Source: Paracoccaceae bacterium
Lineage (GTDB): Bacteria > Pseudomonadota > Alphaproteobacteria > Rhodobacterales > Rhodobacteraceae
Length of the DNA stretch: 64,000 nucleotides
Direction: 5' to 3'
Assembly (NCBI GenBank): GCA_021296235.1
Contig: JAGWAS010000003.1
Location: 1 to 64,000 of the forward strand
The notes under the pieces were generated by a model, which saw only the letters and a list, made by a program, of their open reading frames with translations, made no database searches and was not told the origin of the DNA. Shown piece after piece: positions 17,916-26,958 of the stretch; position 1 is the first letter of the stretch, and the number at the start of each line of letters is the position of its first letter. Both the position numbers and the translations under genes were made by a program.

Positions 17916-18965
17916 ATGAAATCGGAATTGGCGGCAACCAATGCGATCGGATGCCCTGAGAAGGAACTTCTGCCGTTTGTCCGGCGCCTGCTTTCGCCTG
18001 AAAAGGTCCTTGGAATGAACCGCATCGGCAGGGGTCAATCAAATCCGACCTATGCCCTTCATTGTGCCCAACGAAAGCTGGTGCTTCGCTCCAAGCCGCC
18101 AGGGGTGCTTCTGAGGTCGGCGCATTTGGTCGAACGGGAATTCAGGGTCATGTCTGCGTTGCGGCACACCGCGGTTCCGGTTCCCGAAATGGTTGCATTG
18201 GTCAATGACGGGGAATCGCCGCTCGGACGGGCGTTCTACATCATGGAATTTGTCGATGGGGACGTTCATTTTGATCCGTTCTTGCCTGAACTTGACGTTA
18301 GTGGGCGCCGGGTGGTTTACGATGAAATGAACCGTGTGCTGACGGAAATCCACGGGGTTGATGCAACTGCGGTTGGGCTGTCGGAATTCGGCAGGCCAGG
18401 AAATTACTTTGCGCGTCAGACTGCCAAGTGGAAGCGGCAATACTATGCTGCCCGGATCACACCGAACCGGGATATGGACAAACTTGCGGACTGGCTTGAA
18501 GCCAATATGGTCGAGAATGACAAGGCGGCAAATCTGGTGCACGGCGATTATCGGTTGGACAATCTCATCTTTGGGCGAACATCCCTTCGCGTACTTGCGG
18601 TTGTTGACTGGGAGCTTTCGACGCTTGGCCATCCAATGGCGGACATTGCATATCAGTGCATGCAATGGCGGATGTCCCACGAGGGACCACTTCGCGGTCT
18701 CGGAGGAGTCTGTCGGAGCGAGTGGGGCTTGCCCAAGGAACGCCAGTATCTTGAAGATTATTGCCGTCGAAGACGCATCCCTGTTCCCAAAAACTGGTCA
18801 TTCTATCTGGTTTTTTCGTTCTTTCGCTTTGCAGCGATTCTCGAAGGTGTCGGACGCAGAGCCATCGAGGGCAATGCCGCAAATCCGGAAATGGCAGTGG
18901 AATACGGCAAGCAGGTGCCAATGCTGGCGAGGGCGGCGATGGAGGCACTGGATCAAGAGAGCTGA
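17916..18965 (+). CDS. APH-fold phosphotransferase (ACAD10/11 kinase-domain type)
   Basis: I start the protein at the ATG at 17916, which has AAGGGTGA nine bases upstream, giving 349 residues. The aminoglycoside-phosphotransferase fold is shown by the catalytic loop LVHGDYRLDNLIF and the metal-binding VVDWELSTLGHPMADI. An N-lobe begins after IGRGQSNPTYAL. In animals this kinase domain is fused to an acyl-CoA dehydrogenase (ACAD10/11), where it phosphorylates 4-hydroxyacyl-CoA. Here the dehydrogenase is encoded divergently at 16310-17527. The bacterial proteins are often mis-annotated as aminoglycoside resistance, which the context does not support. Confidence 0.85.
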   Translation: MKSELAATNAIGCPEKELLPFVRRLLSPEKVLGMNRIGRGQSNPTYALHCAQRKLVLRSKPPGVLLRSAHLVEREFRVMSALRHTAVPVPEMVALVNDGESPLGRAFYIMEFVDGDVHFDPFLPELDVSGRRVVYDEMNRVLTEIHGVDATAVGLSEFGRPGNYFARQTAKWKRQYYAARITPNRDMDKLADWLEANMVENDKAANLVHGDYRLDNLIFGRTSLRVLAVVDWELSTLGHPMADIAYQCMQWRMSHEGPLRGLGGVCRSEWGLPKERQYLEDYCRRRRIPVPKNWSFYLVFSFFRFAAILEGVGRRAIEGNAANPEMAVEYGKQVPMLARAAMEALDQES

Positions 18966-19135
18966 GCTGTACAGCAATCATTGCTCCAAATGTGCCGACT
19001 TGCGATCGTGAGCAGGATTTTGCCGACGTCGAAGCGGTATGTCACTTTAGGTTCTTCATTTCTGGAACTTTGGACATTGCGACTGAAGGTGGTTGCAACA
19101 CGGGGCGTTGTCCTGCCGCCTGTTCGCGGACGCGC

Positions 19136-20008
19136 TCAGATTCGATAGAATCGCACGGCATTTCCACCGAACACTGCCTCGCAGTCCTCGGATGGTATAA
19201 TTTCGCGATAGGCTGAAACAATGGTCTCGTAGCTTGACCGTAGTGAATCGACAGGGAAATTCGAACCGAACATGCATCGGTTTGAACCGAAAAGTTCAAG
19301 GCAAGTTTCGACAATCGGCCGAATATCGTCCGCGGACCAGCCCTTACGGAACATCCCAAGTCCGGAGAGCTTGCAGTGGACTTGAGGCAATGCGGCGAGA
19401 TGGCGAAGTGAGAGCATCCAGGATCTGAGCCCGCTCGCGGTCCAGTCGCTCGGCGAACCACAATGGCACAGGGCAACCGGAAGTTCCTCAATCTTGGCAA
19501 GCACATCGGCTGCCTTGTGCATCAGTTCCGGAATCAATTGGAGATCAAACGAGAATCCGGCAGCTGCTGCCTGTTTCAACCCTTCGGAAAATTTTGGATC
19601 CTCAAGCAGCAGGTTGGTGCCTGTGGCGGCATCTTCCACTCTTGATCTTCCAACAATTTGTCGGACCCCTTTTACGGTCGGAATCTTAAGCAGCGCTGCA
19701 AGGTTGGCTTCGACGCCTTCGCCGGCCAGATCACAATACGCCACCTGAGCCGCAGGCCAAAACGGGTTGGAATCAGCGACCGATTGAACCCAGCGTGCTT
19801 CCTGCATCGGATCGCGTGCACCGACCTGTATGTGAACTGAAGCCTCAAATCCGTGCGGTACAGCATCTGCCCGAAACTCGGAAACCGGATAATCCCGCTG
19901 TATCGGAGTGGGATCGCCGAAGAAACGTTTCTGTCCACGAGCATTTAGCCAAGGGTAGTCAACCTCTTTCAAATCCCAGAGGTGATGATGTGCATCAACC
20001 TGCATCAT
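19136..20008 (-). CDS. Amidohydrolase of the fuconolactonase/PDC-hydrolase family
   Basis: This is a 290-residue TIM-barrel hydrolase (COG3618 type). The N-terminal metal-site motif is VDAHHHLWD, followed by DYPWLN. Later landmarks are VKGVRQIVGR, ALCHCGSP with the strand-end His, LSGLG, and FGSNFPVDS, whose Asp is the expected catalytic residue. Family members hydrolyse lactones such as fuconolactone or 2-pyrone-4,6-dicarboxylate; the present substrate is unknown. No sugar-catabolic genes are adjacent. An alternative start is the second Met codon, three bases downstream. Confidence 0.85.
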   Translation of the reverse strand: MMQVDAHHHLWDLKEVDYPWLNARGQKRFFGDPTPIQRDYPVSEFRADAVPHGFEASVHIQVGARDPMQEARWVQSVADSNPFWPAAQVAYCDLAGEGVEANLAALLKIPTVKGVRQIVGRSRVEDAATGTNLLLEDPKFSEGLKQAAAAGFSFDLQLIPELMHKAADVLAKIEELPVALCHCGSPSDWTASGLRSWMLSLRHLAALPQVHCKLSGLGMFRKGWSADDIRPIVETCLELFGSNRCMFGSNFPVDSLRSSYETIVSAYREIIPSEDCEAVFGGNAVRFYRI

Positions 20009-20224
20009 GAATTTGCTCGAGTTTGTGGTGCAAAGCTAAGAATGGGGTGATGCATTGCGTTTTTCTACCCTGCAAGATTCTCTGTGGAGGCAAGCTTCAA
20101 CACGCTGTTGACCTGCCTTCAACCCCGAAGCGGGGAAAGCGGAGGCGAATTGACGTTCAAAACCGCAATGCCGACAACATCACCGTTGGGTTGGATTGCA
20201 TGTTTACCTGAAGGTTCAGTGCCA

Positions 20225-21286
20225 TCAATTGTCTTGACGTTCAGCCTGAAGCCGGGCAACGGGATCGTTTTCATCGATCTTCGCCGCAAACTTGTTCAAC
20301 CTGATTTGGCCCTCGCGCAGTGCCACGAGTTCCATTGTCTCCTCTGAAATCCTCTCCGTGAAGGCTGTAATCGGAGCCAGTGCGCAACCGCCATGAGCCA
20401 TGTGGGAGTAGATGCCGTAGTCGGCTGCGCTAAAATTTCCGGCCTTCAGCCGCTCGAATGCGATTTCCAGTGTCGGTCCAAATCGCCAAACCGCTGAGGT
20501 AACGATTGGTTCACCGGCCAAAGGATGCAGATCCGACACAGTTCCGATCACCGGAACTCCGGCATCCCGTGCAATTTCAGCTGGCCCCAGCGCGTCCGCA
20601 TAGATGACATCCGCCCCTCCCTCAATCAGAACGCGAGCCAAACTCCGCGACTTGTCAAGGTTGTACCATTCGTCGATGAATTCAACTAGGAACCGGGCGT
20701 CGGATCTAACCTCGCTTGCACCGTCCATGAATGCGTTGATCAATCTGTTGATACCGGCAAACCTATAGCGTCCGATGATTCCCAGCACACCGTTCTTGGA
20801 CAGCCCTGCGGCAATCAACCCGGTGAGGTAGGCGGCATCTTGGATGTAGTTGTCGAATACCGCAAGGTTGGGGAAGCGCGCATCCGATTTGAATGCGGAT
20901 CCCATGAGATAGGATTTCCCCGGATATTGGTTGGCGAGGAAGCGGACGAGTTGTTCCCGGCTGAATGAATCCCCGACCACGAGGTCCACATCCTTTTCGG
21001 AATATTGGCGGAAAACAATCTCAAATTCCGAGTCTCCGACATTGTCTTCGTATTCGTAAACTATGTCACCTCTCACAACCGAATTCATCAGGGCCTTGTG
21101 GATTGTTCCGATCCATCTCTGCCTGACCGGCACAGAATAAATCCCTGCGACCTTCAGTGGAGTGCCAGCACCAACCGAATTCGGCGCACCTGCACCCAAA
21201 GCTGCCAGTACACCTGCACCCGCGGCTTTAAGAAATCTTCTTCTGGACGGCGCCGAGGTTGCCGGAAAAGCGATATGTGTCGCCAT
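20225..21286 (-). CDS. BMP-family ABC transporter substrate-binding protein with Tat signal
   Basis: From the Met at 21286 the protein has 353 residues; a start at 21301 is also possible. The N-terminus has a twin-arginine motif, SRRRFLKAAGAG, followed by an Ala/Gly-rich stretch ending near VGAG. The mature part is a periplasmic binding protein of the Bmp/PnrA (basic membrane protein) family: VGDSFSREQL, YIQDAAYLTGLIAAGLSKNG, GADVIYADALG, and VTSAVWRFGPTLE. The family binds nucleosides and similar ligands. No ABC permease or ATPase gene lies next to it, so its partners are elsewhere. Confidence 0.82.
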   Translation of the reverse strand: MATHIAFPATSAPSRRRFLKAAGAGVLAALGAGAPNSVGAGTPLKVAGIYSVPVRQRWIGTIHKALMNSVVRGDIVYEYEDNVGDSEFEIVFRQYSEKDVDLVVGDSFSREQLVRFLANQYPGKSYLMGSAFKSDARFPNLAVFDNYIQDAAYLTGLIAAGLSKNGVLGIIGRYRFAGINRLINAFMDGASEVRSDARFLVEFIDEWYNLDKSRSLARVLIEGGADVIYADALGPAEIARDAGVPVIGTVSDLHPLAGEPIVTSAVWRFGPTLEIAFERLKAGNFSAADYGIYSHMAHGGCALAPITAFTERISEETMELVALREGQIRLNKFAAKIDENDPVARLQAERQDN

Positions 21287-21423
21287 TGAAAAAATCTGCA
21301 AAACTGCCTGAACAGATGCACAGAGTACCTAAAATTCGAACAGTTCAAAAGCCCGGTCTATGATCGCGGCAGGATTCATCCGCTTGACGGACTCGTGATG
21401 GGCTGACAAGAACCGATTAGGCA

Positions 21424-22602
21424 ATGGCAGGCGTTCAGATGAAGCAACACTACACGGCGCGCGAGATGCTTGAACGTCTTGTGTCGTTCCCAACTGAGCC
21501 AGATCAGTCAAATTTGGACCTTGTTCACTTTGTGAAGGACTATCTTTCCGGTCACGGCGTAAATTCCGGACTTGACTTCAACGAGGACGGAACAAAGGCA
21601 AGCCTCTATGCAACAATTGGCCCGGATTCTGAAGGTGGAGTGGTGCTTTCCGGGCATTCGGATGTCGTGTCGGTTGCAGGGCAGGATTGGCAGTCCGATC
21701 CATGGACGTTGACCGAACGGAGTGGTCGTCTCCATGGGCGAGGCGCCTGCGACATGAAAGGGTTCGATGCGGTTGTGCTTGCTGCGGTGCCGGAGATGGT
21801 CAAGGCTCGACTGAAGCGCCCCATCCAGATCGCCTTGTCCAGGGACGAGGAAATCGGCTGTGTCGGCGCACCACCCATGATCCGCAGAATGCTTGATGAT
21901 CTGCCGCGGGCATCAATTGTGATCGTGGGCGAACCGACGATGATGAAAGTCGTAACCGGCCACAAGGGTGGCAGCGGCCTCTCCGTCCATGTTCGCGGGC
22001 ATGAGGTCCATTCCTCAATTCTTCACACCGGGGTTTCTGCAATCCTCAATGCCGCAAAACTGATTGACTGGGTAAACAACAGGAATGAGGAAAACGCCTC
22101 GGGGCAACCGACTCCCGGAGCGGCGGTTTTCGACCCGCCATGGACATCGCTGCATGTAGGAACCATCAAGGGTGGAACAGCACAGAACATCACGGCCAGG
22201 GATTGCAGGTTCGGCCTGGAATATCGTTGCGTTCCCGGTGATTCGCCGAAGAGTTGGGGCGAACGCTTTCGGAAATTTGCGAGATCCGTCGAGACAGAAA
22301 TGAAATCCGTAAACGGTGATGCCGCCATATTCATTGAACCTTGGTACGAAGTGCCACCGCTGGCGCAAGAAGATTCCAGTGAAGCCGAAGCGCTGGCACG
22401 GCAACTAACCGGCGACAATGGGAATCATGTCGTTTCATATGGAACCGAAGCTGGACAGTTCCAGGAGGAGGGATACTCTGTTGTGGTGTGCGGCCCGGGA
22501 AACATAGCTCAGGCGCATCAGCCAAACGAGTACATTGCGGTAGAGCAACTGCAGGCCGGTGAGGACTTCATACGCCGGTTGATTCAGACAATGACCGAGT
22601 GA
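21424..22602 (+). CDS. argE: M20 peptidase, acetylornithine deacetylase (ArgE) type
   Basis: The 392-residue protein matches ArgE, which removes acetate from N-acetylornithine. The zinc site is seen in LSGHSDVVSVAGQDW, GRGACDMKG, and SRDEEIGCVGA, where the Glu pair acts as base and ligand. EPTMMKVVTGHKGG and the closing VCGPGNIAQAHQPNEYI are typical for ArgE rather than for DapE. The start may be the ATG at 21424 or that at 21439. Since alphaproteobacteria often make arginine through ArgJ, the enzyme could also act on other acylated amino acids. The next gene overlaps or abuts its stop. Confidence 0.85.
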   Translation: MAGVQMKQHYTAREMLERLVSFPTEPDQSNLDLVHFVKDYLSGHGVNSGLDFNEDGTKASLYATIGPDSEGGVVLSGHSDVVSVAGQDWQSDPWTLTERSGRLHGRGACDMKGFDAVVLAAVPEMVKARLKRPIQIALSRDEEIGCVGAPPMIRRMLDDLPRASIVIVGEPTMMKVVTGHKGGSGLSVHVRGHEVHSSILHTGVSAILNAAKLIDWVNNRNEENASGQPTPGAAVFDPPWTSLHVGTIKGGTAQNITARDCRFGLEYRCVPGDSPKSWGERFRKFARSVETEMKSVNGDAAIFIEPWYEVPPLAQEDSSEAEALARQLTGDNGNHVVSYGTEAGQFQEEGYSVVVCGPGNIAQAHQPNEYIAVEQLQAGEDFIRRLIQTMTE

Positions 22603-22610
22603 GGGAACCA

Positions 22611-23777
22611 ATGGCCATAAGAAATAGATTTGCCGAATTGCATGATGAAATTGCAGGTTGGCGGCAGGATCTGCACCGCCATCCTGAATTGCTGTTCGAC
22701 ACGCACAGGACATCGGCTTTCGTGGCAGAAAAGCTCAGGGAATTCGGTTGCGACGAAGTGGTTGGCGGCATTGGCCGCACGGGGGTTGTGGGAATTGTTC
22801 ACGGCAGGACCCGACTGTCCGGAAGGGTTGTAGGCCTGCGTGCGGACATGGACGCACTTCCGATAACGGAAACTTCCGGCGTTTCTCATGCATCCGTCGA
22901 ACCGGGCAAGATGCATGCCTGCGGGCATGACGGTCACACCTCCATGCTGCTGGGGGCAACCAAATACCTTGCGGAGACGAGAAATTTCGATGGCACCGCA
23001 GCTGTGATTTTCCAACCGGCGGAAGAGGGCGGTGGCGGTGGGCGCGAAATGGTTGAAGATGGTCTCATGGAGCGTTTTGGTGTCCAAGAAGTCTATGGCA
23101 TGCACAACATGCCGGGCTTGCCTGCTGGCGAGTTTGCAATTCGCTCGGGCCCGTTTCTTGCTGCTGCAGACACCGTTGCCATTCGTGTTGAGGGGTTGGG
23201 CGGGCATGCGGCCCGCCCGCACGTCGCCGTCGACACGACTGTTGTGGCGTGCCACATTGTGATTGCGCTTCAGACCATTGCATCCCGCCATGTTGATCCG
23301 CTGGAACCGGTCGTTGTTTCAATCACATCGTTCCGAACCGGTTCTGAAACATACAATGTCATTCCCGGAACGGTTGAATTGATGGGCACAATCAGGACCA
23401 TGAACGAAGATGTGCGAATTGATGTCAGAAAGAGAATCGAGGAAATTGCGTCGTCAACAGCTGCTGCGTTCGGAGCTCGGGCATTCGTCGAGATTGAGGA
23501 TGGCTATCCGGTTATGGTCAACTCCGAGACAGAAACACAGCACGCGGCGAAAGCCGCGGAACGGGTGGCCGGCACAGTCAACCGCGATGCAGCGAAGCTG
23601 ATGGGGGCGGAGGACTTTTCATTCATGCTGAACGAGCGGCCGGGAGCTTACATTCTCATAGGCAACGGGGACACGGCCCCGGTTCACAATTCTCACTACG
23701 ATTTCAACGATGAGGCCATTCCTTCGGGGTGTTCATGGTGGGTGGAAGTTGCAGAGTCGAGATTGTCGGCGGACTGA
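22611..23777 (+). CDS. M20 amidohydrolase (hippurate/IAA-amino-acid hydrolase type)
   Basis: I choose the ATG at 22611, eight bases after the argE stop, with GAGGGA upstream; a GTG at 22599 overlapping that stop is an alternative. The 388-residue protein has the M20D landmarks: GIVHGRTRLSGRVVGLRAD, MDALPITE, KMHACGHDGHTSMLLG, QPAEEGGGGGREM, YGMHNMPGLP, and MGAEDFSFM with the last metal His in VHNSHYDF. Such enzymes hydrolyse N-acyl amino acids. The pairing with an ArgE-like protein in a two-gene operon suggests scavenging of acylated amino acids. Confidence 0.9.
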   Translation: MAIRNRFAELHDEIAGWRQDLHRHPELLFDTHRTSAFVAEKLREFGCDEVVGGIGRTGVVGIVHGRTRLSGRVVGLRADMDALPITETSGVSHASVEPGKMHACGHDGHTSMLLGATKYLAETRNFDGTAAVIFQPAEEGGGGGREMVEDGLMERFGVQEVYGMHNMPGLPAGEFAIRSGPFLAAADTVAIRVEGLGGHAARPHVAVDTTVVACHIVIALQTIASRHVDPLEPVVVSITSFRTGSETYNVIPGTVELMGTIRTMNEDVRIDVRKRIEEIASSTAAAFGARAFVEIEDGYPVMVNSETETQHAAKAAERVAGTVNRDAAKLMGAEDFSFMLNERPGAYILIGNGDTAPVHNSHYDFNDEAIPSGCSWWVEVAESRLSAD

Positions 23778-23828
23778 CAGTTTGCGTTGCCGGCGCAGGG
23801 GAGGGGCAAGCGACGGGCGCAAGGCCAG

Positions 23829-25442
23829 TCAGCTGCTCTCGCGAAAGATGGTCCGGTTGAGGACAATCACCGGAATTATCCCCACCAAAACGATCATGAT
23901 TGATGGCGCCGCAGCATCGGCAAGGCGTTCGTCGGAAGCAAGCTCGTAGGCCCGCACCGCCAAGGTGTTGAAATTGAACGGGCGCAGGATCAAGGTGGCC
24001 GGAAGTTCCTTGATCACATCCACGAACACGATCAACAGCGCCGAAAGAATGGTGTTCCTCAACATGGGCAGGTGCACCCGGAACAGGACTTCAACCGGCT
24101 TTCTCCCCAGCGCACGCGCCGAATGATCGAGATTGTGCTTGATTTTCTCCAATCCTGCAGCGACGCTTCCAAGGGAAATTGCAAGAAACCTGACCGTGTA
24201 GGCAAAAAGCAGTGCTGCAATGCTCCCAGAGATGATCAGTCCAACATTTTTTGCGAGGATGAGTTCAACCAAATCAATGAGCAGGTGGTCAACCCAGATC
24301 AGTGGTGCAAGAATGCCAAGCGCAATGATGGTGCCCGGAATTGCATAGCCGAGGCCGGACAGGCTTGCCGCCAGCTTGACAACCGGATTGCCACTCATTC
24401 GGACGGCAAAGGCCAGTGCAATTGCCAAGGAAACTGAGATTGCGGCAGCAATCGCACCGAGATGGAACGAATTCCAAGCAAGACGGAGATGGTTCCCCCA
24501 TATCCATTCGCTGTCGACCGCTGCATATTTGAGCAGAATGGCAACAGGTATCACGAATCCGAGAATGACCGGCGTTCCGCAGAAGAGCCAAGCAAGGGCG
24601 GTTTGTGAATTCGACAGAGGTATTCTGCATGAAGGAACATTTTCGAAATTGGCGTCGAACCTTGCTCTTCGCCGAGAAAGTCGCTCACAGAAAAGGAGGA
24701 TCGCAACTGCTGCCAACAGCAGAGCCGAGAGTTGCAGCGCCGCCGTCGAGTCGCCCAGGCCGTAGAATGTTCGGAAGATACCGGTCGTGAAGGTGCTGAC
24801 ACCAAAATACTGAACGGTTCCATAGTCGGCCAGCGTTTCCATGGCGACCAGGGCGGTGCCGGTGGCAATGGCTGGACGGGCCAAGGGCAACGAAAGACGG
24901 AAAAAACTTCGAAAGACACCGTGCCCAAGTGTGCGGCTGACTTCCAGTGTTCTCATCGAGCGCTCAAGGAACGATGTGCGCGCCAGCAGATAGACATACG
25001 GGTAGAGAACGAAGCCCAACATTGCCGCGGCTCCGCCGAGGGATCTAATCTCGGGAAACCAGTATTCACCTTTTGACCAGCCGGTGAGGTTCCTGATCGC
25101 CGACTGCACCGGCCCTGGGTAGTCAAGTAGGCCGGTGTAGGTATAGGCGACGATGTAGGCCGGCATGGCCAATGGCAACGGCAGCATCCAAACGAACAAC
25201 CGCCGGTACCTGAACTCGCAAACGGCAGTGAACCATGCAGCCGGCACCCCCAGCAGGCATGCAAGTGAACCGACTCCGATGACAAGGGCGGTTGAGTTCG
25301 TAACATATCGGGGCAGTACTGTTTGAATCAAATGAGCCCAGATGCCCTCGTCGGCCGATACGAAAAGAGAACCGACGACGTTTAGGATCGGTATGGTAAC
25401 CATGAAGGCGATGACTGTCGCTCCGACGGTCAGTGCTTTCAT
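23829..25442 (-). CDS. Ferric-iron ABC transporter permease, fused two-domain (FbpB type)
   Basis: The reading frame is open to 25694, but the sequence before MKALTVGATVIAFMVTIP lacks sense, so I start at 25442 (537 residues). Twelve or so helices form two repeated permease domains. Each has an EAA-type cytoplasmic loop, LEVSRTLGHGVFRSFFRLSL in the first and HSARALGRKPVEVLFRVHL in the second. This layout belongs to the FbpB/SfuB ferric-iron uptake permeases. It follows the binding-protein gene on the same strand after 121 bases. The ATPase (FbpC) is not found in the neighbourhood. Confidence 0.88.
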   Translation of the reverse strand: MKALTVGATVIAFMVTIPILNVVGSLFVSADEGIWAHLIQTVLPRYVTNSTALVIGVGSLACLLGVPAAWFTAVCEFRYRRLFVWMLPLPLAMPAYIVAYTYTGLLDYPGPVQSAIRNLTGWSKGEYWFPEIRSLGGAAAMLGFVLYPYVYLLARTSFLERSMRTLEVSRTLGHGVFRSFFRLSLPLARPAIATGTALVAMETLADYGTVQYFGVSTFTTGIFRTFYGLGDSTAALQLSALLLAAVAILLFCERLSRRRARFDANFENVPSCRIPLSNSQTALAWLFCGTPVILGFVIPVAILLKYAAVDSEWIWGNHLRLAWNSFHLGAIAAAISVSLAIALAFAVRMSGNPVVKLAASLSGLGYAIPGTIIALGILAPLIWVDHLLIDLVELILAKNVGLIISGSIAALLFAYTVRFLAISLGSVAAGLEKIKHNLDHSARALGRKPVEVLFRVHLPMLRNTILSALLIVFVDVIKELPATLILRPFNFNTLAVRAYELASDERLADAAAPSIMIVLVGIIPVIVLNRTIFRESS

Positions 25443-25563
25443 GCTTCTGCCCCTTAACCTGACCCGGCGAACACCTAACACCGTTTGGATATTGTCGCCA
25501 ATCGGGAATTGCAGGCGACCGGAACCGGTCCGGTCGCCTCTGAAACAGTTGAGCTGTTTGGTG

Positions 25564-26613
25564 CTACTGCCAACCGGCGCGATCCATGATCTCGACCGCC
25601 TTCCGGTTGTTGACGCCGAGTTGTGAGAGGTTGACTTGATCCTCCCTGAAGTCGCCCCAATCAAGCAGTGTGGAGGAGATCGCAGATCCTTCAACCACGG
25701 GGAATTCGTGGTTGACGGCGGAGTACCAACTTTGTGCCTTGGACGAAACCAGGAACCGAAGCAACGTCAACGCGCCCTCCGGGTTCTTGGCATGCTTGGT
25801 GATTCCGGCTCCGCTGACGTTGATGTGGGTGCCGCGGTCAGAGGCTTGCTGGTTGGGCCAGAAAATCCGCAATTTTTCCACGATCTCTCTTTGGTTGGGA
25901 TCCTCGCTTCCGGCAAGCCGACCAAAGTAGTAGGAATTCACGACCGCAAGATCGCATTCACCTGCGGCAACTGCCTTTATCTGATCGGTATCGCCTCCCG
26001 AGGGCGGTCTGGCCATGTTGTTCACAATGCCATTTGCCCATCTTTCGGTTTCTTCAACTCCGAGGGCGGCGATCATTGAGGCAACAAGGGACTGATTATA
26101 GATGTTGCTGGAAGAGCGGATGCAAATCCTGCCAGCCCATTCCGGATCAGTCAGCGCCTCGTAGGTGGACAGCTCGCTTTCGTCAACTCGGTCCATCGCA
26201 TAGACAATTGCCCTTGCACGCTTCGACAGGCCAACCCAGTACCCATCCTGGTCCCGAAGATGGCCGGGCACCGAGTCGGCTACCAACGGATCGTCCACCG
26301 TCTGAAGAACGCCGGCATCCTTTGCGCGGTGCAAGCGACCGGCATCGACGGTTATGAACAGGTCTGCAGGTGTTGCATCCGCCTCCAGTTCCAACCTCGT
26401 GAGCAGCTCATCGGCCTTTCCGGTAACCAGATTGAATTGAATGCCGGTGCTTTTCCAAAAATCCTCGAGAAGTGGTTTGATCAACTCCTGCTTGCGTGCC
26501 GAATAGATGTTGACTGTATCCGTGTTTACCTGTGCATCCAGTTGTGCCGGGAGCATTGCCGCAAGTGGCAAAACCAGCAATGAAAGTCCTTTTTTGACGA
26601 AGTTGGCGATCAT
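25564..26613 (-). CDS. Ferric-iron periplasmic binding protein (FbpA/FutA type)
   Basis: Starting at the Met at 26613 gives 349 residues with a Sec signal, FVKKGLSLLVLPLAAMLPA, cut before about residue 28. The mature protein begins with VNIYSARKQELIKPLLEDF, typical of the iron-binding FbpA/FutA group. The tyrosine pair expected for iron is visible in VVNSYYFGRL. ADLFITVDAGRLHRA and SGAGITKHAKNPEGAL are further family features. It would deliver Fe(III) to the permease encoded downstream. An upstream in-frame extension to 26703 is unlikely, because the signal peptide begins at the chosen start. Confidence 0.88.
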   Translation of the reverse strand: MIANFVKKGLSLLVLPLAAMLPAQLDAQVNTDTVNIYSARKQELIKPLLEDFWKSTGIQFNLVTGKADELLTRLELEADATPADLFITVDAGRLHRAKDAGVLQTVDDPLVADSVPGHLRDQDGYWVGLSKRARAIVYAMDRVDESELSTYEALTDPEWAGRICIRSSSNIYNQSLVASMIAALGVEETERWANGIVNNMARPPSGGDTDQIKAVAAGECDLAVVNSYYFGRLAGSEDPNQREIVEKLRIFWPNQQASDRGTHINVSGAGITKHAKNPEGALTLLRFLVSSKAQSWYSAVNHEFPVVEGSAISSTLLDWGDFREDQVNLSQLGVNNRKAVEIMDRAGWQ

Positions 26614-26958
26614 GATTTTCTCCTTGATCAGGCGATGGGGAACCGGAATTCCGGTGGATTCCAAATTTCCGAGTGAATTAGTCAGGTATTTTTGCGCTGT
26701 CAACCCTCATTCCTTGCAGGTGCAGGGAAATGGTGGTTCAGAACCCATTGGTCGGTGCATTGAGCTGTTTTGAAGTTTTCGGTGCAATTCGGATTGAATC
26801 GGGGAAGTGGGTCTGGGTGGCCCGCGTTGGCCGGGTGGGACAATGGCTGGCCGGGCCATCCCGAAATGTCCGAAGGTGTTTTGAAGTCACATGCCGCAGG
26901 GGTGCCGGAACAAGGCACGGAATGGCATGCGGCAATCAATTCATGAATGTAGATCCAT
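26614..26958. other. Intergenic region between parE and the iron-binding protein gene
   Basis: These 345 bases on the - strand follow parE and precede the iron uptake genes, so they should hold a terminator and a promoter. TGGCCCG (26818-26824) can pair with CGGGCCA (26852-26858), but no T-run follows. I could not pick out a Fur, Irr or RirA site with confidence. Confidence 0.35.

Noticed and set aside
17916-18965. Aminoglycoside-resistance kinase
   Set aside because: The sequence and the divergent acyl-CoA dehydrogenase fit the ACAD10/11 kinase type better.
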